Positions 27,301 through 35,876 of a stretch of DNA of 64,000 bases are shown here, in pieces (the stretch's first letter is position 1; each line of letters begins with the position of its first letter). Under the pieces are notes generated by a model that saw only the letters and a list, made by a program, of their open reading frames with translations, had not been told where the DNA came from and searched no databases. Origin of the DNA: Aurantiacibacter sp. MUD11 (GTDB taxonomy: Bacteria; Pseudomonadota; Alphaproteobacteria; Sphingomonadales; Sphingomonadaceae); NCBI RefSeq assembly GCF_026967575.1, contig NZ_CP114054.1, forward strand, positions 744,001-808,000, read 5' to 3'. Position numbers and translations under genes: made by a program.

Positions 27301-28293
27301 ATGCCTGACCTGCTAGATCTTGGCGCACTGGCCGGCGGCCTCGTGCTGCTGATGCTGGGCGGGGACTGGCTGGTGCGCGGCGCCGTTCGCCTGGCCGAAC
27401 GGCTGGGCATGTCCCCCATGCTGATCGGCCTGCTGATCGTCGGTCTTGGCACCTCCTCGCCCGAACTCGCGGCCAGCGTGCAGGCGGCCCTCGCCGGCTC
27501 GCCGGGCATCGCGCTCGGCAATATCGTCGGCTCCAACATCGCCAACCTGCTGCTGGTGCTCGGCACCGCCGCGCTGATCGCACCGATGGTGGTGGAACGC
27601 GCGGCGCTGTGGCGCGATGGCGGCGTTGGGCTGGTAGCTTCCGGCGCACTGCTGGCGGCGGCTTTCACGCTGGGGCTGGACCAGTATGTCGCTGTCGCCT
27701 TCCTGATTGCCCTCGGCGGCTACCTGTGGTGGGCCTATCGCGAGGAACAGCGGGCACCCGTCGACCACTCGGCGGCCTACGACAGGGCCATGGCGAGCGA
27801 GGGCTTTGACCCGGCCCTCGTGCCGCATGAAACGCCCTCAGGAACGCTCGCCAGTGCACTGTTTTACTTCGCAATCGGCCTGGCACTGATCGTCGGCGGA
27901 GGCACGCTGCTGGTGGACGGCGCCGTGGGCATTGCCACCGGCATGGGCGTCAGCGAGGAAGTGATCGGCCTCACCATCGTCGCCTTTGGCACCTCGGCCC
28001 CGGAACTGGTGACCTCGATCATCGCTGCCACTCGCAAGGAGAGCGAAATCGCGCTTGGCAACGTGCTCGGCTCCAACATCTACAACCTGCTCTTCATCGG
28101 CGGCATCACCGGCCTGGTCGCCCCCGGCGAGGTGCCGCAGAAGATCACCGGTTTTGACCTGCCGCTTGCGACGTTGGCCGCTCTTCTAGTGATGGTTTTC
28201 GCCTTTACCGGGGGACGCCTCAGCCGCCGCGAAGGCGCAGTGCTGCTAGCAGGCTACCTCGCCTACATGGCGATTACCTCCGGGTTGGTCTGA
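27301..28293 (+). CDS. Calcium/sodium antiporter, CaCA family
   Basis: An inner-membrane cation exchanger of 330 residues with about ten membrane segments in two inverted halves. Each half has the alpha-repeat: GLGTSSPELAASV with GNIVGSNIANLLLVLG (about 45-90), and AFGTSAPELVTSI with GNVLGSNIYNLLFIGG (about 225-270). These repeats form the ion path with the conserved Glu and Asn. A cytoplasmic loop of roughly 30 residues separates the halves. It starts 9 nt after accC and may be co-transcribed with it, though no functional link is evident. Confidence 0.93.
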   Translation: MPDLLDLGALAGGLVLLMLGGDWLVRGAVRLAERLGMSPMLIGLLIVGLGTSSPELAASVQAALAGSPGIALGNIVGSNIANLLLVLGTAALIAPMVVERAALWRDGGVGLVASGALLAAAFTLGLDQYVAVAFLIALGGYLWWAYREEQRAPVDHSAAYDRAMASEGFDPALVPHETPSGTLASALFYFAIGLALIVGGGTLLVDGAVGIATGMGVSEEVIGLTIVAFGTSAPELVTSIIAATRKESEIALGNVLGSNIYNLLFIGGITGLVAPGEVPQKITGFDLPLATLAALLVMVFAFTGGRLSRREGAVLLAGYLAYMAITSGLV

Positions 28294-28302
28294 CCTTGCC
28301 TC

Positions 28303-28734
28303 CTAGTCGAAGCTGAAGCCGGCCGCCTTGGCCTCGGCCAGCACTTCGGCACCGGTCTGGCGCGGGTGCTTGCCGGAAAGATCGCACCACTTCGCCTGCT
28401 CGTCGGTGAAAATTTCTTTTTCCACCGGGTATTGGTCCGCGTCGGAGAACAGACCCGCCAGGAAGCTGCGATTGCCGGTCGGCAGAAAGCGATACCAGAG
28501 GTTGCTGCCGCAGGTGCCGCAGAAGGCGCGCTCGGCCCAGTCGCTGGACTTGTAGACCTTCACTGCGTCCTCGCCGGAAATGGTGAAGCTCTCGCCGGAC
28601 AAGGCCGAGTAGAAGGCTCCGCCCCAGCGGCGACACATGTCGCAATGGCAGATTTCGACGCTGTGCTTCGGTCGATCGAGCGAAATCCGCACCGCACCGC
28701 ACAGGCAATGGCCTTCGATACGATCGGCAGTCAT
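28303..28734 (-). CDS. GFA family (CENP-V/GFA domain) protein
   Basis: A product of 143 residues with zinc-binding Cys motifs: GHCLCGAV (about 8-15), a CHCDMCRRWGG segment near residues 29-40 and AFCGTCGSNLW near 71-81. This is the GFA fold of glutathione-dependent formaldehyde-activating enzyme relatives. Most members are not proven to act on formaldehyde, so the substrate is open. It is convergent with the antiporter, with 9 bp between stops, and follows the Lrp-type regulator by 4 bp, suggesting they are co-transcribed. Confidence 0.9.
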   Translation of the reverse strand: MTADRIEGHCLCGAVRISLDRPKHSVEICHCDMCRRWGGAFYSALSGESFTISGEDAVKVYKSSDWAERAFCGTCGSNLWYRFLPTGNRSFLAGLFSDADQYPVEKEIFTDEQAKWCDLSGKHPRQTGAEVLAEAKAAGFSFD

Positions 28735-28738
28735 GGCA

Positions 28739-29203
28739 CTATTCCAGCGGGACGCCGGGTTCGTGCTTGGACGTGCGAATAGTCAGGCTGGTCTTTACGC
28801 TCGCCACGTTCGGCGCCGGCGTGAGCTTGCTGGTCAGAAATTCCTGGAAGCTTTGCAGATCCTTGCTGACGATCTTTAAGATGAAATCGATCTCGCCATT
28901 GAGCATGTGGCACTCGCGCACTTCGGGCAGCCCGCGAATGTGATCCTCGAAGGCCTTGAGGTCTTCTTCCGCCTGGCTGCGCAAGCTGACCATGGCAAAA
29001 ACGGTGATGGCGAAGCCCAGCTTCGAAGCGTCGAGATCGGCGTGGTAGCCGCGGATGACGCCGTCTTCTTCCAAGGCGCGGACACGACGCAGGCACGGCG
29101 GGGCGGTCAGCCCGACACGCCGCGCCAAGTCGACATTCGTCACCCGTCCCTCGGCCTGCAGTTCAGCCAGCAGCCGGCGGTCAATTTTATCGAGTGTGGA
29201 CAT
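28739..29203 (-). CDS. Lrp/AsnC-family transcriptional regulator
   Basis: A product of 154 residues. The N-terminal winged helix (5-60) reads LDKIDRRLLAELQAEGRV and LARRVGLTAPPCLRRVRALE. The C-terminal RAM/ACT-like domain (about 65-145) binds an effector such as an amino acid and builds octamers. The ATG at 29,203 is preferred because GGGG lies at a normal distance and the HTH begins right after it; an ATG 7 codons upstream lies in the ribosome site region. It faces the histidine kinase gene across about 200 bp. The downstream GFA gene is a likely co-transcribed target. Confidence 0.93.
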   Translation of the reverse strand: MSTLDKIDRRLLAELQAEGRVTNVDLARRVGLTAPPCLRRVRALEEDGVIRGYHADLDASKLGFAITVFAMVSLRSQAEEDLKAFEDHIRGLPEVRECHMLNGEIDFILKIVSKDLQSFQEFLTSKLTPAPNVASVKTSLTIRTSKHEPGVPLE

Positions 29204-29409
29204 CGCGATGATCCCCTTTTGCATTCCGCTCCCCAGCGCACGAATGGCGAAACATCCGTGGCGCCAAACCTCTCCCCGGCGGAATATTGTTCTTTATTAC
29301 CGCAATTGTCCCCTTTTGCAACGCGCTCACCCTTAACCATGCTTGCGCGGCGGCTCCACGCTATTGCCGAGATTGCAGAAACTTAACCTTCGTTCCGAGT
29401 GGAGCATCG

Positions 29410-31185
29410 ATGCAATTTGACGACCGCCTTGCCACCGTGCTGCGCATGCGCGCCGGCAGCGAGGCGGGATTGCGTACGCAATTCAGGCAGTTGCTCGATT
29501 TGCTGGGCACGCGCAAGACGATGTTGCGGGGCCCGTCGTTGGCCAGAATCGCGCGCCTTTCCCGTCACTTGTCGAAGGCGGAAATCGACCGCTTGCTGAT
29601 GCATCCGGCGCTCGCATCCGAGGATCTTCGCCTCGGAACCATCGCCGGTTATGTCCGACTGGACGAAATCATGCAGGCCTTGCCGCAGGAAGTGCAGTCG
29701 GAAATCCTACGCGAACCGGGTTTGCGGTTGCGCAATCCGACCTTCGTCGCCTTCCTCGCCGAAAGCGAGCCGAAGCCAGCCGCTGCCGCCATGGCAACCG
29801 CGCGGCTGGACGAACGCGAATGGCTGGATCTGATTCCCGTGCTTCCCGTCACCGCGCGCGGCTTCCTGCGCCATCGTCGGGACCTGCCGCCATCAGCCAA
29901 GCAAGTGCTGGAACGGCTGGGGGTGCGAGACCTCGTGCTGCCCATGGGCGCGAGCGTGCAGGCACAGGAGGAGACTGCGCCTGCCGAACCGGCGGATCAA
30001 TCCTCCACGAAGACCGTTGCGGCAGAAGTGCCGGCAAGCGACGATCCCATCGGTCGGCTGCGCCGCCGGATCGAGGCCTTCCAGGAAAGCCGCCGAACGC
30101 CCTCCACCCACCCGCGCCTGCCGCTGGGCGACGCCGCCCATCACCGTGACAGTGCGCCGCCAGACCTGCTCGACGTGCTGACCGACGCGAGCGGCATCGT
30201 CATCTCCAGCGACGGACTTTTCGCCCCCATGCTGGTCGGCCTGCACCTCACCGCCCCGCAGCCGGGCGAGCTGGTCAGCTTCGACGAAGACGTCGCGACG
30301 CTGTTGCGCCAACGGCAACCGCTGCGGCATGCCCGGATCGCCATCAGCGCCGCGCCGGACGTCAGTGGCGACTGGCGCATGGATGCGACACCGCTATTTG
30401 CGCCCGGCACCGGGGCATTCACCGGCTACGCCGCGCGGCTCTATCGCCCCGTCGAGGCCCCGGAAGCGGTGGAACGGAGTTCGCCCGCCGACGCCATGCG
30501 CCAGGTGCTGCACGAGCTGCGCACGCCGGTGAACGCCATCCAGGGCTTTGCCGAGATCATCCAGCAGCAACTGTTCGGCAATGTCCCGCACGAATACCGC
30601 GCCCATGCCGCGGCCATCGCCGTCGACGCCGCCAAACTGCTCGCCGGGTTCGACGAGGTCGACCGACTGGTGAAGCTGGACAGCCAGGCGATGGAACTGG
30701 AGGAAGGCGAGTGCGACTTCCGCTCCATCCTGGTGGAGACGATCCGCCGGCTGGAAGGCGTGCTGCGACCACGCAATGCGGGCTTCAGGATGGCCGTTTC
30801 CGGCTCACCCTTCGACGTGGCGCTGTCGCGGGACGAAGCACTGGTGCTGAGCTGGCGACTGCTGGCCACGGCCGCCGCCGCACTCGGCCCGGGTGAAGAG
30901 GCGCAGATGGACCTTCATAGCGATGGCGAATTCATCGTGCTCCAGCTCGACATTCCGGAAACGCTGCGCGACGCTGCACCGGATACCTCGCGCGAGGCCC
31001 AGCGGCGCAAGGTCGTGAGCGCGGGCATGTTCGGCCCCCGCTTCACCTTCCGCCTGGCCGAGGCGGAGGCCCGTTCAGCCGGAGGCATGCTCGAATGCGA
31101 GGGGGATCGTGTGACGCTGCGGCTGCCCACCTTGACCTCCGCAAATCAGACCCATAGCACCGTAACGGACGCGGGCGGCGGCTAG
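29410..31185 (+). CDS. Divergent sensor histidine kinase-like protein
   Basis: A product of 591 residues with no membrane segment. The N-terminal 220 residues are helical, with an RLLMHPALASEDLRLGTIAGYVRLDEI region that I do not recognise. A PAS-like region may occupy about 255-350. The dimerisation and phospho-acceptor helix has VLHELRTPVNAIQGFAEII near residue 365, so the phospho-His is intact. The ATP-binding half (about 440-585) is worn: where an N-box Asn is expected there is LSWRLLATAAAAL, and the glycine boxes are unclear. It may therefore be a phosphotransfer or scaffold protein rather than a kinase. No response regulator is adjacent. GGAG precedes the ATG at 29,410. Confidence 0.75.
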   Translation: MQFDDRLATVLRMRAGSEAGLRTQFRQLLDLLGTRKTMLRGPSLARIARLSRHLSKAEIDRLLMHPALASEDLRLGTIAGYVRLDEIMQALPQEVQSEILREPGLRLRNPTFVAFLAESEPKPAAAAMATARLDEREWLDLIPVLPVTARGFLRHRRDLPPSAKQVLERLGVRDLVLPMGASVQAQEETAPAEPADQSSTKTVAAEVPASDDPIGRLRRRIEAFQESRRTPSTHPRLPLGDAAHHRDSAPPDLLDVLTDASGIVISSDGLFAPMLVGLHLTAPQPGELVSFDEDVATLLRQRQPLRHARIAISAAPDVSGDWRMDATPLFAPGTGAFTGYAARLYRPVEAPEAVERSSPADAMRQVLHELRTPVNAIQGFAEIIQQQLFGNVPHEYRAHAAAIAVDAAKLLAGFDEVDRLVKLDSQAMELEEGECDFRSILVETIRRLEGVLRPRNAGFRMAVSGSPFDVALSRDEALVLSWRLLATAAAALGPGEEAQMDLHSDGEFIVLQLDIPETLRDAAPDTSREAQRRKVVSAGMFGPRFTFRLAEAEARSAGGMLECEGDRVTLRLPTLTSANQTHSTVTDAGGG

Positions 31186-31212
31186 GCTGTCGCACACAGG
31201 GGAGCAATTGGA

Positions 31213-32211
31213 TTGGCGAAGGGCAACCTGCTCGAACCGCCTGCCGCAGGCGCCATGGCGTCATTTGCGGACGCTACCCCGCGCTTCCTGCTGACGATCG
31301 ATACCGAGGAGGACTTCGACTGGGAGCAACCGCTCTCGCGCGATAGCCACGGCACCCAGCACGTGCCTCGGCTCCAGAAATTCCAGGAGTTCTGCGAGAA
31401 CGAGGGCGTCGTGCCGGTCTACCTGGTCGACTGGCCCATCGCCACGTCCAGGCGCGCAGCGGAAATCCTGAAGGAGCCACTGGCAGGCGGGCACGCGGAA
31501 ATCGGCGTGCAGCTGCATCCCTGGGTCAATCCGCCGTTCAACGAGGAGGTCACGCAGGCCAATTCCTTCGCCGGCAACCTGCCGCCAGACCTCGAGGAAG
31601 CGAAGCTTGCCGCCCTGCGCGATGCCATCGAGACGAATTTCGGCGTGGCGCCGCTGATCTACCGCGCGGGACGTTACGGGGTCGGCGCGAATACCGCCGG
31701 CATCCTGCAACGCCACGGCATCGCGGTCGACACCTCGGTGCGCCCGCTGTTCGACTATTCGAGCGCCGGTGGACCCGATTTCCGCCAGCACCCCCTCGCA
31801 CCATACTGGGTCAACGCGGAAAAGACGCTGCTGGAACTGCCGCTGACCAGCACTTTCTGGGGCATGCTGCGGCGGCAGGGCAATTTCATCTATCCGCGCA
31901 TGTGGCGGATGCCGCAAATGCGGGGAATCCTCGCCAAGCTGGGCCTGCTGGAGCGCGTGCCGCTGACTCCCGAGGGCGTGAGCGTGGAAGAGGCCATTCG
32001 CGGTATCGACATGGCGCTGGACGATGGCCTGCCGATGCTGGTGCTGTCCTTCCACAGCCCTTCGCTGCGGCCCGGCTCCACCCCCTATGTCCGCGACGAG
32101 GACGACCTCGACGAACTGTACGACTGGTGGCGGCGGATCTTCGCCTACCTGCACCAGCGCGGCGTGAAGGCCTCGAGCGTAAAGGACGTGATGTCGTCGG
32201 TCGTCCGCTGA
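31213..32211 (+). CDS. Polysaccharide deacetylase family protein (WalW-like)
   Basis: A product of 332 residues. LLTIDTEEDFDWE (about 24-36) supplies the paired Asp motif of NodB-type deacetylases, QLHPWVNPPF holds the metal His, and IYRAGRYGVGANT is the next conserved motif. The C-terminal LVLSFHSPSL may supply a further active-site His. It probably removes acetyl groups from a surface polysaccharide, but has no clear signal peptide, so it may act in the cytoplasm before export. The TTG at 31,213 is 8 nt after GGAG; an ATG at 31,255 without a ribosome site is the alternative. Just downstream lies a hairpin and a duplicated tRNA end. Confidence 0.85.
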   Translation: MAKGNLLEPPAAGAMASFADATPRFLLTIDTEEDFDWEQPLSRDSHGTQHVPRLQKFQEFCENEGVVPVYLVDWPIATSRRAAEILKEPLAGGHAEIGVQLHPWVNPPFNEEVTQANSFAGNLPPDLEEAKLAALRDAIETNFGVAPLIYRAGRYGVGANTAGILQRHGIAVDTSVRPLFDYSSAGGPDFRQHPLAPYWVNAEKTLLELPLTSTFWGMLRRQGNFIYPRMWRMPQMRGILAKLGLLERVPLTPEGVSVEEAIRGIDMALDDGLPMLVLSFHSPSLRPGSTPYVRDEDDLDELYDWWRRIFAYLHQRGVKASSVKDVMSSVVR

Positions 32212-32221
32212 GCGAGGAAGC

Positions 32222-32363
<142 letters not shown>

Positions 32364-32527
32364 AGCCGTCGTGGCCCCTAGAGAAGCCGCGAAAACGGTG
32401 CAAGCACGAATGCTTCGGCGTCGGTGGAAGCATGTCGCCAGACCTATGTAGTTCCCCTGATTCTATGCCTCCGGATCGGATGCTGACGGACTGACTATCA
32501 GTCCAATGCCTGGCCTATCCGCCGGAC

Positions 32528-32926
32528 ATGCTCATCACCCCCACTGCTACCGCCATCGCGCTCACCATCGCTTGTACAGTCACCGACGGAGATACCATCC
32601 GTTGCGGCGACGAACGCATCCGCATCACCGGGATCGACGCGCCCGAAACCCGCGCCTGCCGCGCCGGGAGGCAATGCGTGCCGGGCGACGGGCAAGCCTC
32701 GAAACGGGCGCTGGAGCAAATCGTCTCCGGCGCGCAGCTGTCGATCACCCGCTTCGGCCGGGATCGCTACGGGCGGACACTGGCCGTGGTCTATGCCGAT
32801 GGCGTGAACATCGCCTGCGCGCAGCTGGCCGCCGGACAGGCCTTCTACATCGCCCGCTGGGACGATGACGGGGTGGTGGCGAACGACTGCCCTACCCTCG
32901 CCACGACGACGATTGCGCGGAATTGA
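32528..32926 (+). CDS. Thermonuclease (SNase-like) family protein
   Basis: A product of 132 residues with the staphylococcal nuclease OB-fold: VTDGDTIRCGDERIRITGIDAPETR supplies the calcium-binding Asp and one catalytic Arg, and FGRDRYGRTLAVV supplies the second Arg. The N-terminus (1-16) is weakly hydrophobic and could be a signal peptide, so the enzyme is probably exported and degrades nucleic acid outside the cytoplasm. It lies between two tRNA genes, alone. The ATG at 32,528 has no strong ribosome site. Confidence 0.88.
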   Translation: MLITPTATAIALTIACTVTDGDTIRCGDERIRITGIDAPETRACRAGRQCVPGDGQASKRALEQIVSGAQLSITRFGRDRYGRTLAVVYADGVNIACAQLAAGQAFYIARWDDDGVVANDCPTLATTTIARN

Positions 32927-32932
32927 AGGGAG

Positions 32933-33008
32933 TGGTGGGCCCGGCAGGATTCGAACCCGCGACCTAGCCGTTATGAGCGGCCAGCTCTAACCGCTGAGCT
33001 ACAGGCCC
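32933..33008 (-). tRNA. tRNA with anticodon CAT, probably tRNA-Ile2
   Basis: A 76-nt cloverleaf on the minus strand with encoded CCA. The acceptor stem GGGCCTG pairs with CGGGCCC (one T-G), the D-arm is GCTCAGCGGTTAGAGC and the T-arm GCGGG-TTCGAAT-CCTGC. The anticodon loop CTCATAA on GGCCG/CGGCT reads CAT. Such a tRNA is elongator Met, initiator Met or Ile2 (lysidine-modified). The first pair G-C rules out an initiator, and the acceptor and loop sequences resemble known tRNA-Ile2 more than Met, but I cannot be certain. Confidence 0.85.
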
Positions 33009-33072
33009 GCACCCAAGGGGGCGTACCTCTCGCAACTAGCTACAAGGCAGCCCGCCTTCAAGCCGCAAGGCG

Positions 33073-34443
33073 TCAGTCTGCACTGCCGAGGATCGGCCCG
33101 GCCTCGTTCGCCAGGATTCCAGCGACGGCGGTCCACACTGCCACGTTCTGCGCCAGCTCTTCCGGATCGACCTTGTCGAGCGTATCGTTGGCGGTGTGGT
33201 GCAGGTCGAAATAGCGGGTGCCGTCCTGCTGCAGGTCGATGATCGCCCCGCCCTGGTCGCGCACGATGTTGAGGTCCGCACCGCCAGTCGCCACGATGGT
33301 GCTGGGGATCACCCCATAGCCTTCCACCGCCCGCACCAGCCGGGCGTAGAGATCGCGGTTGCTCTCGGTGAAATTGCTCTCGATGCGCCAGATGCCGCCA
33401 GCGCCGAAATCGCTTTCGAGCCCGACACCAATCGGCTCGTCGCGGTGCGCGGCGGAGTAGGCGGCGCTGCCCCACAGGCCGTTTTCCTCGGCCCCGGCAA
33501 ACAGCACGCGGATCGTGCGCAGCGGCTGACCCTGTTCGGCGACGCGCAGGGCAGCCGCGGCGGCAATGGCGCAGCCTGCAGCATCGTCCACCGCGCCGGT
33601 GCCATTGTCCCAGCTGTCGAGGTGGCAGGCGAGCAGCACCGGCGGCAGCGACGGGTCGCGGCCGACAATCTCCCCAGTGACGTTGCCGCTCATCACCTCT
33701 CCGGTGTGGCGGGGTGTCAGCACCAGCTCCATCGTCACCGTCTCGCCGCGCGCGAACATGCGTTCGAGGTTGTCAGCGTCGGGATTGGAGAGGGCCGCAG
33801 CCGGGATCGGCTCGACACCGTCCGCCCAGCTGGTGGCACCGGTATGCGGCAGGCGGTCATTGTCCGAACCGACCGAACGGATGACGATGGCGGCAGCTCC
33901 GGCGCGGGCGGCCACCGAAGGTCCCTGCCGGCGCGGCTGGCCATACCAGCCGTAGTGCGAACCGTCCTGCGTCGCGCGCATGGCGTGGCCGACATAGACG
34001 ATCTTCCCGGCGAGGCTTTCCGGGTCGGCTTCGCTGAGGTCGGAGAAGGTGGCGAAGTGCACCACTTCCGCCGTGATGCCCTCTGGCGGGGTCGCCCCGC
34101 TGTAGCCGAGCGCGGTCAGCACCAGCGGCTGCGCGAAATTGCCCACGATGCGCGCGCGTTCCTCGCCGCGCACCCAGCCGTCCATCGGAAAGGGTTCGTC
34201 GACGACATTGACGAAGCCGCGTTCACGCAGCCAATCCATCGCCCAAGCGCGGCCGCGCGCCTCGTCTTCCGTGCCCGCCAGTCGCGGGCCGACCTCGGTG
34301 GTGATCCCCTCGAGGAAGTCCCAGGCGATCTCGTCGTGCGCGCCCGGCTCCAAACCGTAGCGGCTGTCGTAGCGTTGGGCAGAGAGGCTGGAGGGAATGG
34401 CGAGCGCGAAGGCGGCAGTGGCCGCGAGAAGGGTCTTGTGCAT
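33073..34443 (-). CDS. M28 family metallopeptidase, secreted
   Basis: A product of 456 residues with a Sec signal peptide (about 1-22, cleavage near LSAQ). A protease-associated domain may sit at about 130-250. The catalytic M28 part has LLACHLDSWDNGTGAVDDAAGC, with zinc ligands His and Asp and a second Asp, then FAGAEENGLWGS with the catalytic Glu pair, and ESDFGAGGIWRIESN after it. The fold hydrolyses N-terminal residues from peptides, as in carboxy- or aminopeptidases of the glutamate carboxypeptidase group. It is exported to the periplasm. It follows the DCC gene by 42 bp on the same strand. The exact substrate is unknown. Confidence 0.93.
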   Translation of the reverse strand: MHKTLLAATAAFALAIPSSLSAQRYDSRYGLEPGAHDEIAWDFLEGITTEVGPRLAGTEDEARGRAWAMDWLRERGFVNVVDEPFPMDGWVRGEERARIVGNFAQPLVLTALGYSGATPPEGITAEVVHFATFSDLSEADPESLAGKIVYVGHAMRATQDGSHYGWYGQPRRQGPSVAARAGAAAIVIRSVGSDNDRLPHTGATSWADGVEPIPAAALSNPDADNLERMFARGETVTMELVLTPRHTGEVMSGNVTGEIVGRDPSLPPVLLACHLDSWDNGTGAVDDAAGCAIAAAAALRVAEQGQPLRTIRVLFAGAEENGLWGSAAYSAAHRDEPIGVGLESDFGAGGIWRIESNFTESNRDLYARLVRAVEGYGVIPSTIVATGGADLNIVRDQGGAIIDLQQDGTRYFDLHHTANDTLDKVDPEELAQNVAVWTAVAGILANEAGPILGSAD

Positions 34444-34485
34444 GGCGGCATGCGCTAACCGAGCGCGGCGGGGGCCGCAAGTCGG

Positions 34486-34839
34486 CTAGTTGTCGCCCGC
34501 CCATTTCTGTAGTCGGGGACGCAGCTTCAAGAAGCGCAGGTAGGCCTTCTCCAGCAACCGCAGGACGAAGGGGATGCGTGCCGCTTCGCCCAGCGGGCGG
34601 AGCAAGGGAATCGCGCGCCACATGGCGGCGAAGGCAGCCGCGCCGGAAAGGATGTTCCCATGCTCGCTGGCATGGAAGCGGGCCAGCAGGTCTTCAGTCG
34701 ATACCGGGCAGGACTGTGCCTCCGGCCCGTGCGCGTCGACAAAGGCAATCCGGTCGCCTCGATCCAGCCGGCGCAGGAAGGCAATCTCGCGGCGGCACAG
34801 CGGACAGGTACTGTCGTACCAGACGGTGACCTCAGCCAT
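34486..34839 (-). CDS. DCC family thiol-disulfide oxidoreductase (DUF393)
   Basis: A product of 117 residues. VWYDSTCPLCRREIAFLRRLD carries the defining DxxCPxC motif (Cys13 and Cys16), near the N-terminus of a thioredoxin-like fold. A hydrophobic C-terminal half (LRPLGEAARIPFVLRLLEKAY) is typical of the family. Its ATG lies 8 bp inside the end of the FAD oxidoreductase gene, so the two are translationally coupled and may act together on redox chemistry. The function of DCC proteins is poorly defined. Confidence 0.9.
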   Translation of the reverse strand: MAEVTVWYDSTCPLCRREIAFLRRLDRGDRIAFVDAHGPEAQSCPVSTEDLLARFHASEHGNILSGAAAFAAMWRAIPLLRPLGEAARIPFVLRLLEKAYLRFLKLRPRLQKWAGDN

Positions 34840-35797
34840 AGCGTTGGGTCACGCCAGCCGCGGCTGACTGGCCAAGCACTTCCTCGGCAAGCTGCAATCC
34901 CGACAGGTAGGCCTGCTCCACCCGGCCACCTGCCAGCCAATCTCCGCACACGCCAAGCCGCGCCTGCTCATCCCACACGGCGCCCTGGCCGGCATCGCCG
35001 CCAAAGGCATAACGCCAGCGATGCGCGGCGGCATGGCGGATGTCGGGCAGTTCGCCGTTGCCCAGCTGGCGCAAGGCCAGCACCAGCAGGGCCACGATCA
35101 CGCCCGGCTGCTGTTCGAGGTGGCGCTGCGACCATTCGGGCGACGCCTGCACCACCCAGCACTCGCTCCCGCCGCGACCCGGCTTGCTGGAATTGCGTGC
35201 GGCCCAGCCGATGCTGCCCGTGTCCCGGATGACATGCGGCAGGTCGGCAGGGCGTTCGAAGGCGACCATCAGCGTCCAGCAGGGTTGCGACACGGTGCCC
35301 TCGGCCAAGCTTGCCACGGCTGCCACATGCGGTGCCAGCAGCGGGGCGGCCTGCTCTGCCGGAACGGCGCTGATCACGGCATCGAAGGTCTCGCGAGGCG
35401 CATTTTCGCCAAGCAGCCACCAGCGTCCCTCGGTGCGCTCGATCGTCTCTATGCGCGTGCCGAACTGCACGTCCTGCTGCGAAGCCATGACCTTTACCGG
35501 AGCGTTCATCCCGGGCGTACCCACCCAGGCATCGTCACCCGCGGCAGGCCAGCGGGCCACGGCACCGGTCGCATGCCATTCGCTCACCTGCCGGGCAAAG
35601 GCATCGCTGCTGGCGGTGAAATACTGCGCGCCGTGATCGAAGTGCAGCGTCTGGCCTTCGAGGTCTACGCGCCGCGTGGACATGCGCCCACCGGGACCCC
35701 GGCCCTTGTCGAACAGGCGCACCTGATGCCCTGCCTCAGCCAGCCTCTGGCCGCAGGAAAGACCGGCCATGCCGGCTCCGATGATCGCAATATCCAT
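34832..35797 (-). CDS. NAD(P)/FAD-dependent oxidoreductase (renalase-like)
   Basis: A product of 321 residues. The N-terminal dinucleotide fold starts IAIIGAGMAGLSCGQRLAEAG (GxGxxG at 7-12), followed by FDKGRGPGGRMSTRR, typical of renalase and related amine-oxidase-fold flavoproteins. HFDHGAQYFTA lies near residue 60, and LGVCGDWLAGGRVEQAYLSG near the C-terminus closes the FAD site. It is upstream of and overlaps the DCC gene by 8 bp. The substrate is unknown; bacterial renalases oxidise isomeric beta-NAD(P)H forms, but that is family knowledge, not shown here. Confidence 0.9.
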   Translation of the reverse strand: MDIAIIGAGMAGLSCGQRLAEAGHQVRLFDKGRGPGGRMSTRRVDLEGQTLHFDHGAQYFTASSDAFARQVSEWHATGAVARWPAAGDDAWVGTPGMNAPVKVMASQQDVQFGTRIETIERTEGRWWLLGENAPRETFDAVISAVPAEQAAPLLAPHVAAVASLAEGTVSQPCWTLMVAFERPADLPHVIRDTGSIGWAARNSSKPGRGGSECWVVQASPEWSQRHLEQQPGVIVALLVLALRQLGNGELPDIRHAAAHRWRYAFGGDAGQGAVWDEQARLGVCGDWLAGGRVEQAYLSGLQLAEEVLGQSAAAGVTQRYG

Positions 35798-35876
35798 GGC
35801 GGCAATACTGACTGCCTAACCGGCCGACTCCAATACGGCCCTTGGCCAATACAGCCCTTGGGAGGGGCGGTGCGGA

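Noticed and set aside
32933..33008. Initiator or elongator tRNA-Met
   Set aside because: The G-C first pair excludes an initiator. The acceptor stem and anticodon region look more like tRNA-Ile2, though an elongator Met is not fully excluded.
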